Assembly: GCF_014645375.1 (NCBI RefSeq)
Contig: NZ_BMLT01000001.1
Coordinates: 124,001 to 188,000, forward strand
Length of the DNA: 64,000 nucleotides
From: Marinobacterium nitratireducens
GTDB taxonomy: Bacteria; Pseudomonadota; Gammaproteobacteria; Pseudomonadales; Balneatricaceae
Direction: 5' to 3'
Shown: one piece after another, positions 36,319-44,683 of the stretch
Numbering within the stretch: the first letter of the stretch is position 1
How the letters are laid out: each line of letters opens with the position of its first letter
The notes under the pieces: generated by a model
The model's input: the letters and a program-made list of their open reading frames with translations, nothing else
The model's database searches: none
Told to the model about the DNA's origin: nothing
Position numbers and translations under genes: made by a program

Positions 36319-37710
36319 TCAAATGATTTTCGAGAAGCCCTGTACCGGCTGAGATTTCGGGATATAGGCATCGAACGTCATGCAGATGCGGCGGATCAGC
36401 AGGCGCCCGGCATCTTCGACAAGCCAGCGGCGCTCGTCCCGGCGTATCAGGCCGTCCCGACGGAACTGTTCGAGCTCTGCAAGTTCCGCAGCGAAATAAT
36501 CGCCGAAGTCGATGCCGTGCCGGCGCTCGATGGCGCTCTCGTCAAGCTCGAAGTGGCAGATCAGGGCCGCGATGATATCGCGGCGGACATGGTCGTCGCG
36601 GTGCATGATTAGTCCGCGCCTGACCGCCGAGCCGCGGCTCTCGATGGCTTGCCCGTAGGCGCCGATTTCGTGCTCGTTCTGGAAGTAGACATCGCCGATC
36701 TGGCTGATGGCGGAAACCCCCAAAGCGACCAGGTCGCAGTCGCTGTGCGTGGTGTAGCCCTGAAAATTGCGGTGCAGCTGTCGCTCGCGCTGGGCAATGG
36801 CGAGGCTGTCGTCCGGCTTGGCGAAGTGATCCATGCCGATGTAGACATAGCCGGCTTCGAGCAGGCGGTCGATGCTTTCGTGCAGTATCTGCAGTTTTGC
36901 GTCCGGGCCCGGAAGATCTTCGGCGCGAATATGCTTCTGCGAGCGGAAGCGATCCGGCAGGTGGGCATAATTGAACACCGACAGGCGGTCCGGCGACAGC
37001 TCGATGACCTGTTCCAGCGTAGCGGCAAAGGACTCCGGCGTCTGGTGCGGCAGGCCGTAAATCAGGTCGAGGTTGATCGAGCGAAAGCCTTCGCGCCTGG
37101 CGCTCTCGAGTAGACTCGAGGTCATTTCCAGCGGCTGAACGCGGTTGACCGCCACCTGAACTTTCGGGTCCAGGTCCTGTAATCCGAGGCTCAGTCGGTT
37201 AAAGCCGATATGACGCAGCACGGCGAGGGTTTCGGCATCTGCTTCGCGCGGGTCCACTTCGATGGAATAGTCGCCAGCGTCGTCATCGCGGAGGCGGAAA
37301 TGCCGGCGCAGCTGCGCCATCAGCTCGATCATTTCGTCGTTGCTGATGAAGGTGGGCGTGCCGCCGCCCCAGTGCAGTTGATTGACCTGCCGGCCGGCGC
37401 CGAAGCGCTCGGATGCCTGCGCCATTTCGAGGTAAAGGGTGTCGAGGTAGTCGCGGGCCTTGCCGCGGTTGCGGGTGATGACCTTGTTGCAGGCGCAGTA
37501 GTAGCAGACATGCGCGCAGAACGGGATATGCACGTAGAGCGACAGCGGAGCCGAGGGGTCTGCACTGGCCCGGGCCTGTTCGAGCAGGCTGTCGGGGGAG
37601 AGCAGCGGATCGAACTGTACCGCAGTCGGATAGGAGGTGTAACGGGGCCCGGACAGGTCGTAACGCCGGATCAGTTCGGCATCCCAGCGTACGTTGAAGG
37701 CTTGGCTCAC
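36319..37710 (-). CDS. hemN: Oxygen-independent coproporphyrinogen III dehydrogenase
   Basis: A 463-residue radical SAM enzyme that converts coproporphyrinogen III to protoporphyrinogen IX without oxygen. The GTG at 37710 (VSQAFNVRWDAEL) has AGAGGAAG seven nt upstream and matches the family's start and length (457 in E. coli); the ATG at 37776 falls inside the FNR box and is rejected. SGPRYTSYPTA is the N-terminal signature, and the cluster motif reads CAHVCYYCAC. An FNR/ANR box is centred about 72 nt upstream, which suggests anaerobic induction by the neighbouring fnr product. fnr follows after 148 nt. Confidence 0.95.
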   Translation of the reverse strand: MSQAFNVRWDAELIRRYDLSGPRYTSYPTAVQFDPLLSPDSLLEQARASADPSAPLSLYVHIPFCAHVCYYCACNKVITRNRGKARDYLDTLYLEMAQASERFGAGRQVNQLHWGGGTPTFISNDEMIELMAQLRRHFRLRDDDAGDYSIEVDPREADAETLAVLRHIGFNRLSLGLQDLDPKVQVAVNRVQPLEMTSSLLESARREGFRSINLDLIYGLPHQTPESFAATLEQVIELSPDRLSVFNYAHLPDRFRSQKHIRAEDLPGPDAKLQILHESIDRLLEAGYVYIGMDHFAKPDDSLAIAQRERQLHRNFQGYTTHSDCDLVALGVSAISQIGDVYFQNEHEIGAYGQAIESRGSAVRRGLIMHRDDHVRRDIIAALICHFELDESAIERRHGIDFGDYFAAELAELEQFRRDGLIRRDERRWLVEDAGRLLIRRICMTFDAYIPKSQPVQGFSKII

Positions 37711-37775
37711 AATCGGGCTTCCTCTGGCGGTGAACGGTAAAAGGTTCACTCTAAAGGCAGCTTTGAGTTTGCGCA

Positions 37776-37789
37776 TTGATATCGGTCAA
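37776..37789 (-). promoter_or_regulatory. FNR/ANR box upstream of hemN
   Basis: On the minus strand TTGACCGATATCAA matches the TTGAT-N4-ATCAA consensus at 9 of 10 fixed positions. It is centred 72 nt before the hemN GTG, so a start site about 41 nt downstream would leave a leader of about 30 nt, as for a class II promoter. Confidence 0.75.
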
Positions 37790-37822
37790 GAAAGTTTCGA
37801 TCCCGGTTGCCGGGGCGCTGAC

Positions 37823-37920
37823 GCAGGAGCCCGCTCCGCGGGCGATCTTTTCCTGCTAGCAGCGCCCCGCCGCGATTAACGATCGTGCCGAATCTATTCG
37901 CTCGCGGAGCGAGCTCCTAC
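37823..37920. repeat. Diverged REP-like doublet overlapping a stop codon
   Basis: GCAGGAG with hairpin GCCCGC-TCC-GCGGGC (37823-37844) faces GCTCGC-GGA-GCGAGC with TCCTAC (37899-37920). The right-hand unit covers the stop codon of the TauE-like gene (37917-37919), so REP DNA forms the end of that gene. Confidence 0.6.
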
Positions 37921-38588
37921 GCCTGCTGCAGCAATCCCTGCAGCGGCAGCGTATAGACGCCGAACGCAATGATCAGCAGGCCGGCTATCTGCTGCGTCAG
38001 GCGCTGCGCCAGCAGACGGCGAAGCTGGTCGGCCAGCAGGCCGGTGGTCAGCATTGCCGGGAGGGTGCCAAGGCCGAAACAGAGCATCAGCAGGGCGCTC
38101 TGGCGCCAGTCGGCGGCGGCCGAGGCCCAGATCAGGGTGCTGTAGATCAGACCGCAGGGAAGCCAGCCCCAGACCAGTCCCAGCAGCATGGCCTGGGCAG
38201 GGGTTCTGGCCGGCAGGAGCCGCGAGGCCAGGGGGCGAAGATGGCGCCAGAGCAGATTGCCGGCGCGCTCCAGCCTGACCAGCCCCTGCCACCAGCGGCC
38301 GATGTAAAGCCCCATGGCTATCAGCATCAGGCCGGCAAGTATGCGCAGCATCAGTGTTGCCGTGCCGCCTGCTGCGAGCAGTCCGAGGCCGCCGAGCAGC
38401 GCGCCGGCGCAGGCGTAGCTGAGGATGCGGCCGCCGTTGTAGCTGAGCAGCATGACGAGCGCCGGCGCACGGGTCTGAGGGCCCGCGATACCGACCGTGG
38501 CGGCGATGCCGCCGCACATGCCGATACAATGCGCACCGCCGAGCAGGCCCAGGCTCAGGGCGGTGAGAACGGATAGTGAATCAGTCAT
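37917..38588 (-). CDS. TauE/SafE-like (UreH-type) membrane protein of the cco cluster
   Basis: A 223-residue membrane protein starting at the ATG at 38588 (MTDSLSVLTALSLGLLGG). The N-terminal motif GGAHCIGMCGGI and the mid-protein LVWGWLPCGLIYSTL are hallmarks of the UreH/CcdA-like subgroup of TauE/SafE that is found beside ccoIS in proteobacteria; the paired Cys residues (HCIGMC, PCG) hint at metal or thiol handling, possibly copper for cytochrome oxidase. Six helices are predicted. Its start overlaps ccoS by eight bases, so it is the last gene of ccoHIS. A REP-like repeat overlaps its stop. Confidence 0.85.
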   Translation of the reverse strand: MTDSLSVLTALSLGLLGGAHCIGMCGGIAATVGIAGPQTRAPALVMLLSYNGGRILSYACAGALLGGLGLLAAGGTATLMLRILAGLMLIAMGLYIGRWWQGLVRLERAGNLLWRHLRPLASRLLPARTPAQAMLLGLVWGWLPCGLIYSTLIWASAAADWRQSALLMLCFGLGTLPAMLTTGLLADQLRRLLAQRLTQQIAGLLIIAFGVYTLPLQGLLQQA

Positions 38589-38796
38589 CGCGCGGGTGGT
38601 GGGACTCTTTCTGCGCCGCACCGCGGGCTTGTTTGGCGTCGTCCGGAATCAGCTCGTCGTCATCGTCGAACAGGATCTTGTGGGCCGGTGATTCCAGGTC
38701 GTCGAACTGGCCGCTGTTGACGCTCCAGAAGAACGCCCAGAGCGCGCAGGCCACGAAGATGATGGCAATCGGGATCAGCAGGTACAGAATATCCAT
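38581..38796 (-). CDS. ccoS: cbb3 oxidase maturation protein CcoS
   Basis: A 71-residue single-helix protein, MDILYLLIPIAIIFVACALW, with the family's GQFDDLESPAHKILFDDD segment. CcoS is needed for heme and copper insertion into cbb3 oxidase. Its ATG follows a TGA by two bases (TGAGCATG), but that TGA belongs to a duplicated fragment of the ccoI end, not to the ccoI gene in use. A weak ribosome site makes coupling to that fragment plausible. It overlaps the TauE-like gene by eight bases. Confidence 0.93.
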   Translation of the reverse strand: MDILYLLIPIAIIFVACALWAFFWSVNSGQFDDLESPAHKILFDDDDELIPDDAKQARGAAQKESHHPRDD

Positions 38797-38798
38797 GC

Positions 38799-38900
38799 TC
38801 AGTCTCGGTTCAATGCAGAAGAGGGGCGGCGCACCAGTTTCGACAGCCGCAGGGCATTGCCGACGACGACCAGGGAGCTTGCCGCCATACCGATGGCGGC
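38799..38900 (-). pseudogene. Duplicated fragment of the ccoI 3' end
   Basis: Positions 38826-38884 are identical to 38968-39026 (59 bp, offset 142), and similarity continues to about 38900 with four mismatches. In frame it encodes AAIGMAASSLVVVGNALRL and then SKLVRRPSSALNRD, ending at a TGA two bases before the ccoS ATG, exactly where a native ccoI stop would be expected. An internal ATG could start a 29-residue peptide. It looks like the original end of ccoI left behind after a rearrangement. Confidence 0.75.
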
Positions 38901-38934
38901 GCACTTATAAAGAGCGGGGCTATGAACCCTGGCG

Positions 38935-41409
38935 TTATGCATGTTCGCGCGCCTGTGTTGAGGGTTTGCGGCGCACCAGTTTCGACAGCCGCAGGGCATT
39001 GCCGACGACGACCAGGGAGCTTGCCGACATGCCGATTGCAGCCATATACGGTGCAATGAAACCGGTGGCGGCCAGTGGCAGCGCCAGCAGGTTGTACAGC
39101 AACGCCCAGCCGAGGTTTTCGCGGATGATGGCGCGGCACTTGCGTGCCAGCAACACGGCGTCGACCAAACGGCCAAGGCTGCCGGTGAGCAGCACCGCAT
39201 CGGCGCAGGTCTTGGCCAGATCCGTGGCCGAGCCCATGGCAACCGAGGTCTGGGCGCCGGCCAGCACCGGGATATCGTTGATACCGTCGCCGACCATGAC
39301 CAGCTGGGCACCTTCCTGCTGCAGCCGGCGTATATGGGCCAGTTTCTGCTCGGGGGTGACACCGGCCTGGATGCGCTCGATGCCGAGCCTGCTGGCAACC
39401 TCATGTGCGGCGGGCGAGCTGTCGCCGGTGAGCATTTCGACCTCGATGCCGAGTGATTTCAAGGCGCGTACGCTGTCGACGGCGTCCTGGCGCAGCTGAT
39501 CATCCAGCCCGAACCAGGCGAGAGGCCCGTCTTCGGCGCACAGCAGCAGCCAGTGCCCGTGCTGATCCGGCATGGCGGGCAAGGCCTCCCCGGCAGCTAG
39601 TTCAATGGCGAATTCCGGCTTGCCGATACGGTAGCGGCGGCCGTCGATCAGGCCCTCCAGGCCCTGTCCGAGATGGGACTCGAGGTCGGTGGCCGGGGGT
39701 GCACCGAAGCCGCGGAAGGCGCGTGCGATCGGGTGCTCGGAATGGGCCTCGAGGGCTGCCGCCAGTCGCAGGGCGTCGTCACGGGAGCCTTCTAGGGTAA
39801 TGACATCGCGCAGCGAAAGGTTGCCTTCGGTCAGGGTGCCGGTCTTGTCGAACACCACATGGGTGGCTTTGGCGAGGCTCTCGAGCACGTGTCCGCGGGT
39901 GATCAGCAGTCCGTTCTGGCGCAGGGTGCCGGTGGCGGCGGTCAGGGCGGTCGGCGTGGCCAGCGACAGCGCGCAGGGGCAGGTCACCACCAGTACCGAC
40001 AAGGTGACCCAGAAAGCGTCGGACGGCTCGATCTGCCACCAGATCAGGCTGACGCCGGCGGCCGTCGCCAGTACCGCGGCGACGAAGTAGCTGGACACCC
40101 GGTCGGCGATGCGTGCGGTGCCGGGTTTTTCCGCCTGGGCCCGGTCCAGCAGGCGTACGATCGCGGAGAGCTGGGTATCGCCGCCGGTGCGGCTGATCTC
40201 GATCTCGATCGGGTTCTCGACGTTCAGCGTGCCGCCGACCACCGTTTCGCCCTCGCGATGGCGCACCGGCAGGTACTCGCCGGTCAGCGCCGATTCGTCG
40301 ATCGACGAGTGTCCCCGGCGGATGATGCCATCGGCGGGGATGGTATGGCCCGGTTTCACCAGTACCCGGTCACCGACCACCAGCTCCGTGGCGGCAACCA
40401 GCTGCTCGCCGCCGTCGGTCAGGCGCAGTGCGCTGGTGGGCAGCAGGTTCAGCAGCGCATTGCCGGCGCGACCGGTACGGTGGCGAGCCTGCATTTCGAG
40501 ATAGCGGCCGATCAGCAGGAAGAAGGTGAACATGGTCACCGAGTCGAAATAGACTTCGCCGCTGTCGGTCAGGGTGGCCCAGACGCTGGCGCAGTAGGCC
40601 CCGAGAATGGCGATCGAAACCGGTACGTCCATGCTCAGGTTGCGGCTGCGCAGATCCCGGATGGCGGCGACGTAAAAGGGGCGTGCGGCGTACAGCGCCA
40701 CCGGCGTGGCGATAATCAGGCTGGCCCAGCGCAGGAAGACGACGAAACGCTCCTCCATGTCCTGCATGGCGCCGGCATAGAGCGCGATGGCGTACATCAT
40801 GACCTGCATCATGCCGACGCCGGCAACCCCAAGGCGGCGTATTGCACGCTTCTTTTCCTGCTCGAGCAGCTGCTCTTCGCGGTCCGGATGATAGGGGTGG
40901 CCCTGGTAGCCGATGCGATAGATGGCCGCCAGCAGCTGGCTCAGGCTGGTCCTGTCGTTGTCCCAGCACAGGCGCATGCGGTGGCTGCTGAGGTTGACAG
41001 AGGCCTGTTCGACGCCCGGCTGTCGCCCGAGGTGGTGATCGAGCAGCCAGGCGCAGGCCGCGCAGGTGATGCCTTCGATGACCAGGCTGGCTTCGCGACG
41101 GCTGTCGTCGAGGGCGTGGACGAAGTCCTTCTGGATGCTGGGCTGGTCGTAAAGCGCCAGTTCCGCCAGCATCGCTTCGGGCAGCTGTCGTCCCGGGATC
41201 TCCGGGGCGCTGGCGTTGCTGCTGCGGTGGCGATAATAGTTGTCGAGGCCGCTTTCGACGATGGTCTGGGCCACGGCCTGACAGCCCGGGCAGCACATCG
41301 GTCGGGACTGGCCGTCGATCTGGGCAACGAAGTCGCTGCCCGGGGGTACGTCGCGGCCGCAGTGAAAGCAGCTGCAGACCTGTTCGGCGGTGGCGGCGTT
41401 GGTCATCAT
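38935..41409 (-). CDS. ccoI: Copper-translocating P-type ATPase CcoI/FixI
   Basis: An 824-residue P1B-type ATPase that supplies copper to cbb3 oxidase. The N-terminal zinc-like C-rich head reads CSCFHCGRDV and MCCPGCQAV; the metal-binding domain has the CxxC motif ITCAACAW (~near residue 120). Eight helices, the transport motif TCPCALS, phosphorylation site DKTGTLTEG and hinge GDGINDIPVL are all intact. The start is the ATG at 41409, five nt after the ccoH stop; an extra 25 in-frame codons upstream overlap ccoH. The final residues KPSTQAREHA differ from the end preserved in the downstream duplicated fragment (PSSALNRD), so the C-terminus has been replaced. Confidence 0.94.
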   Translation of the reverse strand: MMTNAATAEQVCSCFHCGRDVPPGSDFVAQIDGQSRPMCCPGCQAVAQTIVESGLDNYYRHRSSNASAPEIPGRQLPEAMLAELALYDQPSIQKDFVHALDDSRREASLVIEGITCAACAWLLDHHLGRQPGVEQASVNLSSHRMRLCWDNDRTSLSQLLAAIYRIGYQGHPYHPDREEQLLEQEKKRAIRRLGVAGVGMMQVMMYAIALYAGAMQDMEERFVVFLRWASLIIATPVALYAARPFYVAAIRDLRSRNLSMDVPVSIAILGAYCASVWATLTDSGEVYFDSVTMFTFFLLIGRYLEMQARHRTGRAGNALLNLLPTSALRLTDGGEQLVAATELVVGDRVLVKPGHTIPADGIIRRGHSSIDESALTGEYLPVRHREGETVVGGTLNVENPIEIEISRTGGDTQLSAIVRLLDRAQAEKPGTARIADRVSSYFVAAVLATAAGVSLIWWQIEPSDAFWVTLSVLVVTCPCALSLATPTALTAATGTLRQNGLLITRGHVLESLAKATHVVFDKTGTLTEGNLSLRDVITLEGSRDDALRLAAALEAHSEHPIARAFRGFGAPPATDLESHLGQGLEGLIDGRRYRIGKPEFAIELAAGEALPAMPDQHGHWLLLCAEDGPLAWFGLDDQLRQDAVDSVRALKSLGIEVEMLTGDSSPAAHEVASRLGIERIQAGVTPEQKLAHIRRLQQEGAQLVMVGDGINDIPVLAGAQTSVAMGSATDLAKTCADAVLLTGSLGRLVDAVLLARKCRAIIRENLGWALLYNLLALPLAATGFIAPYMAAIGMSASSLVVVGNALRLSKLVRRKPSTQAREHA

Positions 41410-41414
41410 GGCGC

Positions 41415-41933
41415 TCAGAGCTGGGGCACAAGCCTGATCGTCAGCGGATCGTAGGGTGGCAGCGCCTCGGCGCGAAGGTTCCACTCATGGCCGGCAGGGC
41501 GCAGCAGCAGATAGCGTTTGCCCTGGTGCAGCGGCTTCTGCAGATTGCCGCTGAAGCGGTCGCTGCCGGCAAGTCGGCGCAGGGTGATGAGCTGGTCGTA
41601 CTGCTGGTGGGTCGGATGCACGACTTCCAGCTCCAGCTGCTCGAGATCGGCGGGGAGCGCGCCGGCGAGGGTCAGTGCAATGTCGCCGGTGACGTCATCG
41701 ATCAGCAGGTCGCCGCTGAGCCCCAGGCGCTGGGCATTTTCCAGCGGTTCGGTATTGAGGTTGAACCCGCGGGCGACCTTGTAGTAGTCGTCCTTGACGA
41801 TACCGTCAGCGCTGACGATGGAAAAATACAGGAAGGTGCCGCCGGAAATGACCGACGCGATCACCGGCGCGAGGATAAACCACAGCCAGGGCTGCTTGTA
41901 CCAGGGGGCGGTGGCGAGTTGGTCTTGCTGCAT
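41415..41933 (-). CDS. ccoH: FixH/CcoH family cbb3 assembly protein
   Basis: A 172-residue membrane-anchored protein. One N-terminal helix (PWLWFILAPVIASVISGGTFLYF) is followed by the FixH signature DGIVKDDYYKVARGFNL and a periplasmic beta domain. CcoH is a stable partner of assembled cbb3 oxidase in several proteobacteria. It starts the ccoH-ccoI-ccoS-TauE-like unit: a terminator closes ccoG just upstream, so it should have its own promoter in the 109-nt gap. The ccoI ATG follows its stop by five nt. Confidence 0.92.
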   Translation of the reverse strand: MQQDQLATAPWYKQPWLWFILAPVIASVISGGTFLYFSIVSADGIVKDDYYKVARGFNLNTEPLENAQRLGLSGDLLIDDVTGDIALTLAGALPADLEQLELEVVHPTHQQYDQLITLRRLAGSDRFSGNLQKPLHQGKRYLLLRPAGHEWNLRAEALPPYDPLTIRLVPQL

Positions 41934-41991
41934 GCTACATCTCTTCTGCTGTAATGCGGCCCCGTGGCCGGGTGTTGGAAGGCCGCTATTC

Positions 41992-42025
41992 TAAAACAAA
42001 TCGGCGGGCATTGCCGCCCGCCGAT
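41992..42025 (-). terminator. Intrinsic terminator after ccoG
   Basis: ATCGGCGGGC (42000-42009) and GCCCGCCGAT (42016-42025) are perfect 10-bp arms around six nt, followed on the minus strand by TTTGTTTT. It ends 17 nt past the ccoG stop and separates ccoG from ccoHIS. Confidence 0.8.
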
Positions 42026-42042
42026 GTTCGAAATTGCCGGGG

Positions 42043-43476
42043 TCAGAGTCCGGAGGTTGGACCGATAAAGCGGCTTTCAGTTTCAAGGCTGATGCCTTCG
42101 CCATCCAGCGCCTCGACCCGGAAGTGGATTTCGTAGTTGGGGCGTGACAGCCATTTGGGATTTATCTGCAGCCTTACCGGCACATCGATCAGGTCGCCGG
42201 CGGAAACCGGGACTTCGGACGCTGTGACCATCTGGATACCGTCGAGACCGGTGACGGTGATGCGATAGCGATGATCGCGCTGTTCCTTGTTGGCGAGCTT
42301 GAGGGTGTAGCTGTTCTCGATCAGGCCATCGGGGGTGCGGGTGAACAGCTGGCCGCGGTCGCGCAGTACATCGACTTCGAGCGGGACGCGGCTGACCAGG
42401 GTGTAGCCGAAGGCGATGATCATGACCATCAGCACCGCGAAGTAGCCAATCAGGCGTGGCCGGAACAGCTTGGTCCTGTTGCCTTCGAGCGCATGCTCGG
42501 TGGTGTAGCGGATAAGGCCGCGGGGGTAGTTCATGCGGTCCATGATGTCGTCGCAGGCGTCGATGCAGGCACCGCAGGCCACGCACTCGTACTGCAGGCC
42601 GTCACGAATGTCGATGCCGACCGGGCAGACATGCACGCAGTTGCCGCAGTCGATGCAGTCGCCGAGGCCCTGGGCCTTGTAGTCGCTGCCTTTCTTGCGA
42701 CTGCCGCGGTGTTCACCGCGCTTCTCGTCGTAGGAGATGACCAGGGTGTCCTGGTCGAACATCACGCTCTGGAAGCGGGCGTAGGGGCACATGTAGATGC
42801 AGACCTGTTCGCGCAGCCAGCCGGCGTTGCCGTAGGTGGCGACGGCGAAGAAGCCCAGCCACCAGGTTTCCCAGGGGCCCAGGTTCCAGGCGAAAACATT
42901 GGGCACCAGCTCGCGGATCGGGCTGAAGTAGCCGACGAAGGCGATGGAGGTGGCAATGGCGATGACCAGCCAGAGTGCGTGCTTGGCCGTCTTGCGCAGA
43001 AACTTTTCCCGGCTCCAGGGTGCCTTGTCGAGTTTCATGCGCTTGTTGCGGTCGCCCTCGGTGATGCGCTCGGCCCAGATAAAGAACCAGGTCCAGACGA
43101 ACTGCGGGCAGGCATAGCCGCACCACAGCCGGCCGGCGAACACCGTGACGAAAAACAGTAAAAAGGCGAGGATGATCAGCAGCCAGGACAGCAGCATGAA
43201 GTCCTGGGGCCAGAAGGTGGTGCCGAACACGTGGAACTGGCGATTCGGCAGATCGAACAGCACCGCCTGGCGGCCGTCCCACTGCAGCCAGGAAAAGCCA
43301 AAGAACATCGCCAGCATCATGAAGCCCGCGGCGGTACGCAGGTTCTTGAACAGGCCCTTGTAGTACTTGACGTAGATATGCTCGCGCTTGGCGTAGAGGT
43401 CGTAGGTCTCGACCGACTCGCCGCCGCTCTTGCTCCTGGGGGTCACGTCTTTGACCGGTATCTGATCCATGCCCAT
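42043..43476 (-). CDS. ccoG: cbb3 oxidase accessory ferredoxin-like protein CcoG (RdxA/FixG)
   Basis: A 477-residue polyferredoxin with about five membrane helices. Two [4Fe-4S] motifs are visible: CIDCGNCVHVCPVGID and CVACGACIDACDD, plus the membrane motif WCGYACPQFVW. CcoG (RdxA) has cupric reductase activity in some species and feeds Cu(I) to the assembly path. The ATG at 43476 is taken; a GTG two codons earlier and an ATG two codons later are also possible. It lies between terminators after ccoP and before ccoH, so it is probably its own unit. No FNR box was seen in the 124-nt upstream gap. Confidence 0.94.
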   Translation of the reverse strand: MGMDQIPVKDVTPRSKSGGESVETYDLYAKREHIYVKYYKGLFKNLRTAAGFMMLAMFFGFSWLQWDGRQAVLFDLPNRQFHVFGTTFWPQDFMLLSWLLIILAFLLFFVTVFAGRLWCGYACPQFVWTWFFIWAERITEGDRNKRMKLDKAPWSREKFLRKTAKHALWLVIAIATSIAFVGYFSPIRELVPNVFAWNLGPWETWWLGFFAVATYGNAGWLREQVCIYMCPYARFQSVMFDQDTLVISYDEKRGEHRGSRKKGSDYKAQGLGDCIDCGNCVHVCPVGIDIRDGLQYECVACGACIDACDDIMDRMNYPRGLIRYTTEHALEGNRTKLFRPRLIGYFAVLMVMIIAFGYTLVSRVPLEVDVLRDRGQLFTRTPDGLIENSYTLKLANKEQRDHRYRITVTGLDGIQMVTASEVPVSAGDLIDVPVRLQINPKWLSRPNYEIHFRVEALDGEGISLETESRFIGPTSGL

Positions 43477-43552
43477 ACTCACCCGTTTACTGCTGTGGCG
43501 CTGAGGCCGAAATATTCGTAGTACCGCATGTTGTTATTCTAAGAACGGATAC

Positions 43553-43584
43553 AAAAAAGGCGATATGACCTGAATCATATCGCC
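43553..43584 (-). terminator. Intrinsic terminator after ccoP
   Basis: GGCGATATGA (43559-43568) and TCATATCGCC (43575-43584) are perfect 10-bp arms around six nt, followed on the minus strand by six T's (43558-43553). It lies 23 nt past the ccoP stop and closes ccoNOQP. Confidence 0.9.
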
Positions 43585-43606
43585 TCGGTTTAGTGCCTGC
43601 CAGGCA

Positions 43607-44500
43607 TTAGTTCTGCGACAGGCTGTACACGTACGCCGCGATCAGGTGGATCTTGTCATCGCTGAGCAGATCCTTCTGCGCCGGCATCACGCCGTTACGG
43701 CCCTGGCGGAGGGTGTGCGCCACCTGCTCGAAGCTGCCGCCGTAGAGCCAGATGTCGTCGGTCAGGTTCGGCGCGCCCAGGGCGTGCATGCCCTTGCCGT
43801 CCTGGCCGTGACAGGCGGTGCAGAGCGCCTGGAACTGGGTTTCGCCGCGGGCGGCCGCTTCCTGATCGACTTCACGGCCGCTCAGACTCAGCACGTAGCT
43901 GGCGACGTCACGAACGCCTTCTTCGCCCAGCACCGCTCCCCAGGCCGGCATGCCGCCGTTACGCCCGTTGACGATGGTCTGCTTGATGGTGTCCGGCTCG
44001 CCGCCGTACAGCCAGTCGTTGTCGGTCAGATTCGGGAAGCCGTAGGCGCCGGTGCCGCCGGTGCCATGACAGACGCTGCAGTTGTTCTGGAACATACGCT
44101 GGCCCATCTGCAGGCCAGCCTGGTTCTCGGGCTTCTGCAGGTCTTCGACCGACAGCGCGGCATACTTCGCGAATACCGGCTTGTAGACCTCTTCGGCGTG
44201 CTGCATTTCCTCTTCCCACTGGCCGTGGGAAGACCAGCCCAGCAGGCCCTGGAAGTTGCCCAGACCCGGGTACAGAGCCAGGTAGCCGAGACCGAAGATG
44301 ACGGTCGCAACGAACAGCTGGAACCACCAGCGTGGCAGCGGGTTGTCATACTCGGCGATGCCGTCGTACTCGTGGCCGACGGTTTCGCTGGTGGATTCCT
44401 TGTAGGCCTCGCTCTTGCGAGTCTGGAACAGCAACCATGCACAGCCGAGGATCACGGCCAGGGTAATCACTGTTACCCACGCGCTCCAAAAAGCACTCAT
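43607..44500 (-). CDS. ccoP: cbb3 cytochrome c oxidase diheme subunit CcoP
   Basis: A 297-residue subunit that carries electrons to CcoN. It has an N-terminal helix (TVITLAVILGCAWLLF), a second helix (FQLFVATVIFGLGYLALYPG), and two heme c attachment motifs, CSVCH and CTACH, each followed by a conserved MPAW/MPAQ methionine ligand region (NGRNGGMPAWG, QGRNGVMPAQK). The ATG overlaps the ccoQ TGA by four bases (ATGA). A terminator follows. Length is typical for FixP/CcoP. Confidence 0.97.
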   Translation of the reverse strand: MSAFWSAWVTVITLAVILGCAWLLFQTRKSEAYKESTSETVGHEYDGIAEYDNPLPRWWFQLFVATVIFGLGYLALYPGLGNFQGLLGWSSHGQWEEEMQHAEEVYKPVFAKYAALSVEDLQKPENQAGLQMGQRMFQNNCSVCHGTGGTGAYGFPNLTDNDWLYGGEPDTIKQTIVNGRNGGMPAWGAVLGEEGVRDVASYVLSLSGREVDQEAAARGETQFQALCTACHGQDGKGMHALGAPNLTDDIWLYGGSFEQVAHTLRQGRNGVMPAQKDLLSDDKIHLIAAYVYSLSQN

Positions 44501-44676
44501 TTTTCCTTTCTCCCGTTATCGGCCTTATCTTCCTGCTCCCCTTCATCGTCGAAGGGGAGGTGGGCGGCATCGTCGAACTTCTTCTTGTTCTTCGGGTGCA
44601 GTACCCAGACGAACAGTGCGATGAAGGTGACGAGCATTATCACCGGAATATAAGGACCATAAACCTCGTAACTCAC
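44497..44676 (-). CDS. ccoQ: cbb3 oxidase subunit CcoQ
   Basis: A 59-residue single-helix subunit starting at GTG 44676 (VSYEVYGPYIPVIMLVTFIALFVW) with a charged C-terminal tail (HPKNKKKFDDAAHLPFDDEG). CcoQ stabilises the complex. It lies seven nt past ccoO and overlaps ccoP by four bases, as in other cco operons. The GTG start and small size make it easy to miss. Confidence 0.93.
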   Translation of the reverse strand: MSYEVYGPYIPVIMLVTFIALFVWVLHPKNKKKFDDAAHLPFDDEGEQEDKADNGRKEK

Positions 44677-44683
44677 CAGTTGC

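Noticed and set aside
39859-41454. 531-codon plus-strand frame opposite ccoI
   Set aside because: Antisense of the P-type ATPase; no family features, and ccoI has every motif intact.
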